Origin: Blepharisma stoltei
Taxonomy: Eukaryota > Ciliophora > Heterotrichea > Heterotrichida > Blepharismidae
NCBI GenBank assembly: GCA_914767885.1
Contig: CAJZBQ010000033.1
Span: 248,001 to 312,000, forward strand
DNA length: 64,000 nucleotides
Reading direction: 5' to 3'
This document shows positions 56,060 to 64,000 of this stretch, in pieces (the stretch's first letter is position 1; each line of letters begins with the position of its first letter). The notes below the pieces were generated by a model, which was not told the DNA's origin, ran no database searches, and saw only the letters and a program-made list of their open reading frames with translations. The translations under genes were made by a program, and so were the position numbers.

Positions 56060-57392
56060 TAGCCATAAAATCTTTGAATGAGTCTATTAATTGTATCAAC
56101 CCACACTTCAGGTTCTTCGTCTTCAAATAAATATTGCTTTTCAGGGGTAAAAATCACAAATTTCTTTCTCCCATGCACCTCGCTTCTTACTTCTGAGCTG
56201 AGGTTGAGTTCTCCTCTTTTGAACTGCCCATTTGGCTCGTAATATGCGATTCTTGGTTCTTCTGTTATAACAAGTAGTCTTTTTCTGAAGATTCAGACAC
56301 CTTTTTTCTTTACAATTCCACTTTTAATGACGTTGGTGCTATGCACAATTGGAGGAGTAATGACTTCTTGTATTGTGGGGCATGATAAAGAATATACATT
56401 ATACTAAAATAGATTAAGCTTGCTATTAGGTTTTTATTTTAATAAAAAAATATTTTATAGCATTTATTAAGTTAGGTATATCAATATCAATCCCATTGAA
56501 GAATTCATGCGATTTCAATTCATTTATATCGTTATATCCTAATCTGCTCTCAGGCTGAATTTGAAGAATCCTTCCAATCAAGTCAATAGCTTGAGGAGTC
56601 ATATGGCTAGGAAATTGCACGACTCCTGACCTTATTCTTTCAAATGTTAAAAATTGATTTTCAGCTGCAAATGGTGGCCTTCCTGCAAACATTTGAAAAA
56701 CTATGCATGCAAATGCCCACAAATCAGCTGCGTACGATACAGGTCCTTCATCAAGCATCTCAGGAGAAACATAATCAGCTGTGCCTACAAAAGTGTTGCT
56801 TCTTCCTCTTGCGTCATCGTCATAAATTTTCGCGCTTCCAAAGTCAGTTAGCCTGATATGATGATCAGATGAAATAAGAATATTCTGAGGTTTTATATGA
56901 CTTTTGTATATAAATATTTATTATTTTTTACTATTTATGCGCAGCCTGCGATAGTTTATTAAATGGAATATCCCTGTGAATGATATTTTTTGTCCTCATA
57001 AATTCCAGAATATTCACAAGTTCTGCAGCATAAAACCTTGCCAGCTCATAAGGAAATGACTGAGCATACCTTTCTATGCATTGGTTTAAGTCTCCATTTG
57101 GGCAATACTCCATAACAAAATACAGGTAATCTTTGTCATGAAAAGTATAGTGCAGCTTAACTACGCCCGGGTGAAGTCTGCTTTTGGTGAGCATGTCTTT
57201 TTCTCTCATTGCTTGTTCTGTTTTGCCTTCTTTTTTCAGGTGGATTTTTTCAACAGTTTTTATTGCATATTCTTTGTTTGAGTCCTTTTTTCTTACGTGC
57301 TCAACTAAACCAAATGCGCCGTGACCGAGAGTTCCGATAGTTTCGAAGTCGTCTCGAGTGGTTTTTGGTTTTGGTTGAGGAGTTGGGTCCAT
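56060..57392 (-). CDS. PDPK1: PDK1-type AGC kinase (3-phosphoinositide-dependent)
   Basis: MDPTPQPKPKTTRDDFETIG, then TLGHGAFGLVEHV, YAIKTVEK, HPGVVKLHYTFHDKDYLYFV, HRD-IKPQNIL (split by IES 56896-56968), RLTDFGSAK, NTFVGTADYVSPEMLDEGPV and WAFACIVFQM. After IES 56400-56457 a PH domain follows: SGIVKKKGVWIFRKRLLVIT (TGA as Trp), FTPEKQYLFED, VWVDTINRLI. Kinase plus PH in this order is PDK1, which phosphorylates the activation loop of AGC kinases. Ends TAA 56062-56060. About 400 residues. Confidence 0.93.
56400..56457. mobile_element. Very short TA-bounded IES, 58 bp
   Basis: Between TA 56400-56401 and TA 56458-56459. Removal joins IPNLINA to NVYSLSCPTIQEV in frame; several neighbouring TAs are alternatives. 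Confidence 0.6.
56896..56968. mobile_element. Short TA-bounded IES, 73 bp, inside the catalytic loop codons
   Basis: Interrupts HRD-IKPQN, the kinase catalytic loop. Removal restores IIHRDIKPQNILI exactly. Confidence 0.92.
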
Positions 57393-57826
57393 TTTATTGT
57401 TATAAATGGATCAGAGTAAACTAAAGAATACTAATGATTTTTTGCTTAGTTATTTTTAGAACGAAGTATGTTTGGAAGCACTTTATTTATTTTATCACAC
57501 TACAATATTGGCTGCACATAAGTGTTGCAGTAAGTTGGCCACTTATATTTAGAAGAATCATTCCTTGCTGATTAAAAACTTACCTATGAGAAGGAAAGCC
57601 TATTGGAATAATTAAAAATAATATAAATTGGTTAAAATGCTTAACTAATTATTAGCAACTAAAAAGTGGCGTATCTTTATAAATTAAGCTATTAATGGCT
57701 ACATTCACAATATTTATCAACTTATAAGTCTTTCAATACTTATCAAACAATATCTCTCCAATAGTAGCTGCTGAGCTTATAACATATTTACTATAATCCT
57801 TATTTTTCATTATAATTATTACTGGA
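57393..57826. other. Divergent intergenic region of PDK1 and uridine kinase
   Basis: AT-rich; nothing beyond presumed promoter sequence seen. Confidence 0.4.
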
Positions 57827-58456
57827 ATGGCAGGCACTCCTATTTTCATCGGTGTCTGCGGAGGCACAGCTTCAGGCAAGACTACCCTTTGCAATCGAAT
57901 AAGTGAAGCATTAGGTGCAGAATGCACCGTTCTAGGCATGGACCACTTCTACAAAGGACTTACAGAAGAAGAGCTTCCCTTAGTCCACGAATATAATTTC
58001 GATCACCCTAATTCCCTTGACTTTGACGAAATGTTTATCGCCATACAAAAGCTTTTGAGAAGAGAAGATGCTGATATTCCAATCTATGATTTTAAAACAC
58101 ACAGCAGAAAACCTGAAAGGCAAATGATAAAGCATGCCAATTTAATTCTTTTTGAAGGAATCCTTGCATTTTATGACAAGAGATTGAGAGATCTCATGAA
58201 GCTAAAAATTTTTGTGCAGACTGATGATGATATTAGGCTCTGTAGAAGGTTGCTGAGAGATTCTACTGAAAGAGGAAGACATCCGGATGGGATTCTAAAT
58301 CAATACTTTAAGTTTGTGAAGCCTTCTTATGATGAGTACATAAGACCTACTATGAAGTATGCTGATATAATTGTTCCACACGGGGCGCATAATGACGTAG
58401 CAATTGAATTTGTTGTTATGAACCTTAAAAATTACCTTGGGATGCCTTTAAACTAG
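57827..58456 (+). CDS. Uridine (uridine-cytidine) kinase
   Basis: 209 residues, no IES. MAGTPIFIGVCGGTASGKTT has the Walker A P-loop; MDHFYKGL, EYNFDHPNSLDFDEM, PIYDFKTHSRKP, LILFEGILAFYD, IRLCRRLLRDSTERGR and PSYDEYIRP are the conserved uridine kinase blocks. Phosphorylates uridine and cytidine in pyrimidine salvage, in the cytosol. Normal family length. Start chosen as the first ATG preceding the P-loop. Confidence 0.96.
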   Translation: MAGTPIFIGVCGGTASGKTTLCNRISEALGAECTVLGMDHFYKGLTEEELPLVHEYNFDHPNSLDFDEMFIAIQKLLRREDADIPIYDFKTHSRKPERQMIKHANLILFEGILAFYDKRLRDLMKLKIFVQTDDDIRLCRRLLRDSTERGRHPDGILNQYFKFVKPSYDEYIRPTMKYADIIVPHGAHNDVAIEFVVMNLKNYLGMPLN

Positions 58457-58617
58457 ATTAAAATTGTTGAGGTTTAATTCTGCTTGAAAAAACAAAAAAA
58501 CATATGGAAATCGTGTAAATGAAGTCATAAAATAATATTTTAACTTAAAACTTATGATTTGGCTATTCTGTGTCCCATTTTTGTCAAAAAGAGTCAGCAT
58601 TTACGCTCCAAATAAAT

Positions 58618-59604
58618 ATGAACTTCAAGCAAAGTATCATAATTAGATTAGATTAGATTAGATTAGATTGTGCCATTCACTTTCGCAAGGGCCGGGGATT
58701 TGCACCCTACACGCTAATCATCCCTGAGGGATCCCAGCGGACACCCTTCCCCGTTGTCGCAAACGAGGTATTCGCGCACCAGTCTTGACTTCTCCTGGAG
58801 TCTAAGGGCCACCACCTGGGTCGAAACTCCCAGTTTCTCGTTAGGTGAATACTGTCTTCAAGGTCTGAGGGTCATATTGCCCTTCAGGCATTGCCGACCT
58901 TGCCCTTTCCAATGGTTGTACCGGAGGAAAAACTCTAAGTCCAGGGATTAGCTCCCTGGGCCCGAAGAAAACCCAGCCCGACTATACATAAAGGATGACT
59001 GGCCCCTTTCCGCCTAAATTCTCGACACTGGGTCGTTGCCTGCAGGTTTTGAAGAAATAGGGTTGAGAGGTCGGGTGGTCTGTCGTCACCATTTTTATGT
59101 ATATAAGGTATCATAATTAAAATCGATTTCCAAAATAAGCCACCCATGCAAATTGAAAATAATTGCAGTAAAGGCCTGGCCAAGAATAAAAAACTGTATG
59201 AAAATGAATTCATGACAAAATATATATAAGAGAAAATGATTGATATCTAGCAAATTTTTTTATAGTAAATAATTAAGCTTTCTATAGGTTGGCATAAAAC
59301 AGAGCTCTGTAAAAAGTGAATGGCAGGGTTCTGCGAATTCGGTGAAAAATGTGCCTTTGCTCATGGAAATGAGCAGCTTAGACAAATAAACTCCATTTCC
59401 GACTCATCCAAAATTAAAAAATGTGCAAAATTCTTCGAGCTTGGGTATTGCCTTTTACTCCATAAATGCCCTTTTAGGCATGAAAGATATCCACTAGACA
59501 CCGAATCAAGCACTCCTACAGAAAGCCGTAGAACAAGTGAAGATTTTTCCTCGCTTCCTTCTCAATTTTTCGTAGATTGTGAAAGCAGAAATTCTTACTT
59601 TTAA
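58618..59604 (+). CDS. TIS11/tristetraprolin-like CCCH zinc-finger protein
   Basis: ATG 58618 (MNFKQSIII), then the 474-bp retroelement IES, KIDFQNKPPMQIENNCSKGL, then IES 59223-59294, giving YKTELCKKWMAGFCEFGEKC followed by AFAHG, and a second finger CAKFFELGYCLLLHKCPFRH. C-X8-C-X5-C-X3-H with a KTELC lead-in is the tandem CCCH signature of proteins that bind AU-rich mRNA elements and trigger decay. TGA encodes the Trp of KKWM. About 150 residues, Ser/Thr-rich end, TAA 59604. Both joins are needed to reach an ATG and to restore KYKTELC. Confidence 0.85.
58644..59117. mobile_element. Retroelement-like IES with pentanucleotide tail and 12-bp target repeats
   Basis: GTATCATAATTA flanks it at 58634-58645 and 59108-59119. 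Read on the minus strand it is a GC-rich, non-coding body of about 420 bp (starting after CCATTTTTATG) that ends in (AATCT)n, about five units next to the target repeat. Joining at TA inside the repeats keeps the TIS11-like frame (SIII-KIDFQNK). Confidence 0.85.
59223..59294. mobile_element. Short TA-bounded IES, 72 bp
   Basis: Removal restores FMTKY-KTELCKKW, the canonical lead-in to the first CCCH finger. Confidence 0.9.
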
Positions 59605-59882
59605 CTAATTCCCCGTTCTTAGCGAACAAAAAAAATTATCGCTCCAAGAGAGGGATCAATTAAAAAAGAATTTTCGAAATCCAAAAATTGGAAACTAGTT
59701 TATAATTCAAACAAAATTAGCTGTAAATTCTTTAAAATAATTATTATTTATATATATAAAATAATTATTTATATATAAATAATTATTATAAAAAATTTTC
59801 TGCATAGAGGAAGGTGTAAATTAATTTTAATTATTTTCAATCTATAAAAACTTGGAATATGCAAAAAAACCTATTAAAATAA

Positions 59883-61708
59883 ATGCAACTATTAGATGAA
59901 CAAAAATATGATTTAACAATAGATTGAGTCTTTTTATTTGAACTTCTCTCAGACTCCACACGAGATCCATTGAATTTAAAAGTGCTTGATACTGTAGTAT
60001 TTGACGTAATTGACCCATACCGGCCATTGACCTGAATTTTTACAAATTTAAAAGGAGAACTAATTAGCAAAAACATAAGAGATTTAATGGTTGACGATGT
60101 GATTGTAGCTTTTATGGAAAGCATATATAAAAGCCAAGAACACTCGAAAAACGCAAAAATCGTTATAATAAATAAAGAAGGCAAGCGGAATTTCGTGGGA
60201 ATGAATTCGCTGTCCAAAATATTGACCAATCACCCACAGGGTATTCATGCATTGCAGCTTTTCCAAATTCCAAATATAGAATTTGATAAATGTGTGTATT
60301 TGCATGAAATTTGGAACGAAAGAGGAGAGTATATGGAAAGGTATTTTAAAAAGCATATTTTAGATAAGAAGGACCAATGTGAAGTTTATAATAATGAAGA
60401 AGGGATCCAAAAAATTAAAACTATGAGCAGAATTATTATTGAAAGAGTAGAAACAAGTCAATTGACTTTGAAAGGAATTTTTCTCTTGTATTATTTAGAA
60501 AAAGAAACGCTTAACCCTTGACTATGTGGGGCTGAAAATTGTAGCTTTGTCAGAAATCCTCTAAGAGCTATCAGTAGGAGTCGAAATAAAAGTGCAAACT
60601 GTTTATTGCACAAAAGACATAAAACAAAAGATGCAACTCCTGAAATTTTTCCGATAAAAAATATTTTTTCGAGATCCACAAGCAATTTAAAACAGAAAAT
60701 TGATGTTGCCTTTCCTACACAAATCAAACATAAACTATTGATTGAGAACAATTTTCTAAGGCCAGTAGTTTCTCAGACAATCAAAAAGCGCGATGCAAGC
60801 CCCGATGCCTCCCCTTTTTCGCAGCAGCTAGACTTTAGTCAGCTTAGCTATTTTTCTAACGAAAAAGAAGAAGCAAAAATTATGAAAAAAAATAAATCGT
60901 TCACTTATTTGCAGCCAAATAGCAATGCATTTTCCGAAGCCAAATTTGATGAAAAAATAGCGCAGAAATATAGTTATCAGCTTCATATACAGCCTCAGCA
61001 TGGGAATTTGATAAAGCCACGGATAATGCATGAAGTGCCTTGTCCAGGAGAATTTTGTAATGACGAAGCGGCCAAACTTCCTCACTCCCCCCCCTCCGTG
61101 AGTGAACAAAACCAATAGAAAAATTCGCTATTTTTTTGCCCAAAAACCCACCCTCTGTGAGTGAACAAAAATTTTTTATGAAAAAAAATTTGGATATATA
61201 AGTGACAATTAATATAATGAATCTAGAGCTGATTCTGTTTATTTTTAAACGAATTGCTTTTTAAAACATAAATTTTATAAATTAAATTAATATTTGCTTT
61301 CAAATTTTCGCGAATTAGGATTTTTTTAAATTTCCAAAAAAAAATTTTAATAAGATTTATATATAAAAATTTTTTTAAAAAAAAAATTAACCTCCATGAG
61401 TGAACAAAATTTTTTGTTCACTCACGGAGGGGGGGGGGAGTCAGCATTTTTCTCCTTTATTCAAAAAATCCCAAAGGTTTTTGATACCTCAAAAATTTAT
61501 CCCGAGTAACGAAGATAAAATTAGCTTTCAAAACGCCAAGCTAAGGTCTTTGCCTAACTTTAAGAGCTCACTTTCAGAAAACTCTATAGGAGATTCATTA
61601 AAGGAAGCATTTAGAACAAAAAAGCTTGGGAAGGCAGCCCAAAAAGAAGTTGCAGTCTGTCTAAACTGCTATCTAAAATATACAACTGGTAAATATAACA
61701 AATATTAG
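59883..61708 (+). CDS. Unknown protein, about 490 residues
   Basis: ATG 59883 (MQLLDEQKYDLTIDWVFLFE) with TGA as Trp, then LNLKVLDTVVFDVIDPYRPL, LMVDDVIVAFMESIYKS, LETLNPWLCGAENC (TGA as Trp) and a polar middle. MITE 61082-61440 is removed, joining CNDEAAKLP to QHFSPLFKK. It ends KEVAVCLNCYLKYTTGK.., TAG/TAA near 61708. Cysteine pairs (LCGAENC, VCLNC) could bind metal. No family recognised; the N-terminal 200 residues look like a folded alpha/beta domain. Confidence 0.65.
61082..61440. mobile_element. MITE family 1 IES, near-complete copy, TCA duplication
   Basis: Left TCA|CTCCCCCCCCTCCGTGAG, right CTCACGGAGGGGGGGGGAG|TCA. No TA at the junction. Removal joins AAKLP to QHFSPLF in frame. Confidence 0.9.
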
Positions 61709-61729
61709 CTTAAAATTAAATATAAAAAA

Positions 61730-62763
61730 ATGAGCATTCCTCACGATGAACGTATTTCAAGACTAGCTGAAAGGCTTACAAGTCTTCAAGGCAAGATGGA
61801 CAATCACCGCTCCCAAAACATGGAAGGCTTGGACTCAAAGCTCAAAGGCATTGAAGACCTTTTCAATGATTTCCAAGACCAGTCCTCTAGAAAGTTTAAC
61901 GTTCTAAAAGACCAATTGACCAAGCTTTATAAAGGAATTGAAGAAGAAAGCGAAAACAGAGAGTCCCTTGCAGAAGCCAAATCTAGAGAAATCAAAGGAA
62001 TGGAAACTAGGATCAAAGGAGTTTTAGAAGCTGAATTTAACTCCCGAAGAGAAATCGAGCAAAGAATGTATGCAGTTTCTACTCAGTAGCCCATAAAATA
62101 TGGCTTAATATTCATAAGACAATTGAAGGAAAACTCTATATAATCAGATTGAAGAAAAAGCAAATATTATTAGAAATGAGCTGAAAAAAGAAAGCCAGCT
62201 ACGACAAGAGTCTATCGATACCCTTCAACAATACTTAGATGTCGACATTCCCAAGATCCACGAAGCACTAAAAGCTGAAAATGAGGACAGAGAACAAATG
62301 GAAGGAGCTATAATGAAGCAGTTTCATGATGACATGGACAAGCTGTACCAAGCTTTTTATCAAGAGAAAAAGCAAAGAGAAGAGAGCGAAGAAAATTTGC
62401 AGGAATATTTAAAAGAGGTTGTCCTTAATTTAAAAGCAGATATAGATAAAGAAAAAATAGAAAGAGAGACAACTGAAGAAAACACTTTTAAGCGGCTCCA
62501 TGAAAAATGACCGTGGATTTTTGACAGTGTAAATTTCATCGAAATCCATTTGGTCGAAAATCTTTGACAGGCGGACATTTGGCCGAAAAGTAACTTTTTT
62601 TTCGGTCAAATGTCTCACTATCAAAAATTTTCGATCATTTTTCGGCCAAAAATTTTTCGGTGAAATGGACACTATCAAAAATCCACAGTCATTTGATATG
62701 CACCCACTTTTAAGCCTACTTGAAGCTACTTGTACAAAGCTCAACGCAGCTTCTCATCTTTAA
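61730..62763 (+). CDS. SF-assemblin-like coiled-coil protein
   Basis: MSIPHDERISRLAERLTSLQ followed by an almost continuous helix: FQDQSSRKFNVLKDQLTKLY, REIEQRMY-NQIEEKANIIRN (after IES 62069-62138), LKKESQLRQESIDTLQQYLD, ending LSLLEATCTKLNAASHL before TAA 62763. The family usually has a short head and a long rod with LLE.TC near the end; these proteins form striated microtubule-associated fibres at basal bodies. A foldback element near 62508-62691 interrupts the end. About 270 residues. Confidence 0.75.
62069..62138. mobile_element. Short TA-bounded IES, 70 bp
   Basis: Removal joins RREIEQRMY to NQIEEKANIIR, keeping the heptad pattern. Confidence 0.85.
62489..62696. mobile_element. Foldback IES near the SF-assemblin 3' end
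   Basis: Contains a palindrome of about 184 bp (62508-62691) with ends TGACCGTGGATTTTTGACAG and the inverse of TGACTGTGGATTTTTGATAG, plus repeated GGTCGAAAA/CGGCCAAAA units. A TA-bounded join (TA 62489 to TA 62697) gives EENTF-MHPLLSLLE; exact removal of the palindrome gives HEK-FDMHPLLSLLE. Both are in frame, so the boundary is undecided. Confidence 0.65.
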
Positions 62764-62788
62764 TTATAAGAAAAATGTGAATTTAAAA

Positions 62789-64000
62789 TTACATTGATAA
62801 TTTTCTTTCGGTATTTGGCAGAAAATGGGTTTTGAAGTCTTTATATTCATTATAACTATCGTGCCGTCCAAATGGAGATTTCGGTAAATCTTTGATAATG
62901 ATTTTTTCAATGCTTTCTGGAGTTTGTTTGTTTGGAATACTGCTAATCGAGCTGAGGTCCATTATATTGATATCGTCAAAATTAAGATGAAGGTCTTTTT
63001 TTAGTTTCTCAATGCTTTCTTTTGGCTGTTCTTGAGGGACTGGAGTCTTTATTTTATTAATTAAAAATGATAATAAATTTTTTTTATAAAAAATGTTTCT
63101 ATGTTTCCTAATCGGAGTCTTTAAAATTGGCTTTTTCTTCTGTAGTAGTTTTTCAATTCCACTTAAATCTTGGTTGTAGTTTGTTGACAAAAGTTCAATT
63201 GTATTAGATCCATCTGAATTTTGGCGGGTCAACATTGGCTCATCCTTATTAATAGTCGAATAAGAAACTGAACTATTTGCTGACAGATTAAATGAGACAT
63301 TAAAATTTTTTTTGCTTTGGATGCTTGGCATAGAAGAATTTTTTTCGACCTGTATTCTGATTATTGGAGGACTTTGGTTTGGGGATGGGTCTTTCGATTG
63401 AGAAAAATTGCCATTATAAAGCTTATTGTAAAGCATAAAACCTTTATCTAACTCTGCCCCTCCGTGAGTGAGCAAAAACATTTTGTTCACTCACGGAGGG
63501 AGGTTAATTTTTTGTTTGAAAAACATTTATATATAAATTTTATAGAAAATTTTTTTTTCGAAATTTTAAAAAATCCTAAATTGCAAAAATTGGGAAGCAA
63601 CTATTAATTTAATTTATAAAAATTTATGTTTTAAAACGCAATTTGTTTAAAATTAAACAGAATTAGCTCAGATTCCATTATAATAATTATCACTTATATA
63701 TCAAATTTTTTTTTTATAAAACATTTTTTCTATTAAAAAAAATTTTTGTTCACTCAAGGAGGGTGGGTTTTTGAGCAAAAAATAGGGATTTTTCCAATGG
63801 TTTTGTTCACTCACGGAGAGGTGGGGGGAGTAAGTTGACAGCTTTGGTATCACTTTGAGATCTTATGTGTAGAGTGTTATTTTTCTTTCTTTCTGTAGAA
63901 AATCCTGGAAGCTGGTTTTGCTGTAAATTTTCTTGGATTCGATCTGTAAAATATCCTTTTTTAGTAAATTTTAGTTTCTGGTTGTCGTCATTCTGTGTTT
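62789..64000 (-). CDS. Unknown Ser/Lys-rich protein, 5' end off window
   Basis: Enters from the right edge reading NDDNQKLKFTKKGYFTDRIQ.., MITE 63449-63830 is removed (SDTKAVN-LDKGFMLY), then a long polar region (IRIQVEKNSSMPSIQSKK, KTPIRKHRNIFYKKNLL) and the end PFGRHDSYNEYKDFKTHF..LSM, TAA 62791-62789. Low complexity with many potential phosphorylation sites; no domain recognised. Convergent with the SF-assemblin-like gene, stops 25 bp apart. Confidence 0.6.
63449..63830. mobile_element. MITE family 1 IES, inverted orientation, TAA duplication
   Basis: Here the hairpin end is at the left (TAA|CTCTGCCCCTCCGTGAG..TTGTTCACTCACGGAG) and the two direct motifs at the right (..GGTGGGGGGAG|TAA). 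About 382 bp. Removal joins DTKAVN to LDKGFMLYNK in frame. Confidence 0.9.

Noticed and set aside
58642-58672. (GATTA)n run as telomeric repeat
   Set aside because: It is short, internal, flanked by a target-site repeat and not the telomere repeat type expected for heterotrichs; it fits a retroelement tail.
58680-59100. GC-rich block as rRNA or bacterial contamination
   Set aside because: No rRNA signature; it has target-site repeats and interrupts an in-frame coding sequence, as an inserted element would.

Overview
The window reads as germline (micronuclear) DNA of a heterotrich ciliate, most probably Blepharisma. Three signs point there. (1) In-frame TGA lies at conserved tryptophan positions in many unrelated proteins (kinases, anoctamin, phosphodiesterase, USP, kelch, Fip1), while TAA and occasionally TAG end genes. 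(2) The introns are only 15-16 nt, GT...AG. (3) Genes are cut by AT-rich inserts whose removal at a flanking TA, or at a 3-bp TNA, restores an open frame and often a textbook domain. These are internal eliminated sequences (IESs) removed when the somatic genome is made. I place about 40 of them; every boundary is inferred from reading frame and repeats, because no somatic sequence is available here.

Genes are dense, on both strands, with short spacers. Left third (1-22 kb): cytochrome b5-like MAPR protein, two small unknown proteins, R2R3 Myb, a long cytoskeletal-looking protein, membrane cyclic-nucleotide phosphodiesterase, an unknown Cys-motif protein, a PB1-like protein, a four-helix tetraspanin-like protein, an anoctamin and an Rdx/SelW-like protein. 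Middle (22-42 kb): secreted protein, CHCH-like protein, Pelota, SHIPPO-repeat protein, FYVE-like coiled coil, a two-finger C2H2 protein, USP47-type deubiquitinase, CDPK, VMA21-like protein, EBP1/PA2G4 and a ribophorin II C-terminal-like protein. Right third (42-64 kb): kelch protein, Fip1, RNA polymerase I largest subunit, coiled-coil/SH3 protein, LSM14/Scd6, PDK1, uridine kinase, TIS11-type CCCH protein, SF-assemblin-like protein and unknowns running to the edge.

Mobile DNA falls into classes: (a) short unique TA-bounded IESs of about 58-125 bp; (b) three MITE families with one shared layout and 3-bp TNA target duplications; (c) relatively GC-rich retroelement-like inserts with 9-16 bp target duplications, two or three of them with a (TAATC)n-type tail; (d) foldback or long-TIR elements, including a 1.9-kb IES in the Pol I gene that holds a second element with 170-bp tandem repeats. 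A MITE inside a MITE lies in Pelota. Separately, a two-gene block (FYVE-like plus VMA21-like) is present twice in inverted orientation, and each copy keeps a different intact gene. No rRNA gene, complete tRNA gene, CRISPR array or telomere was seen.
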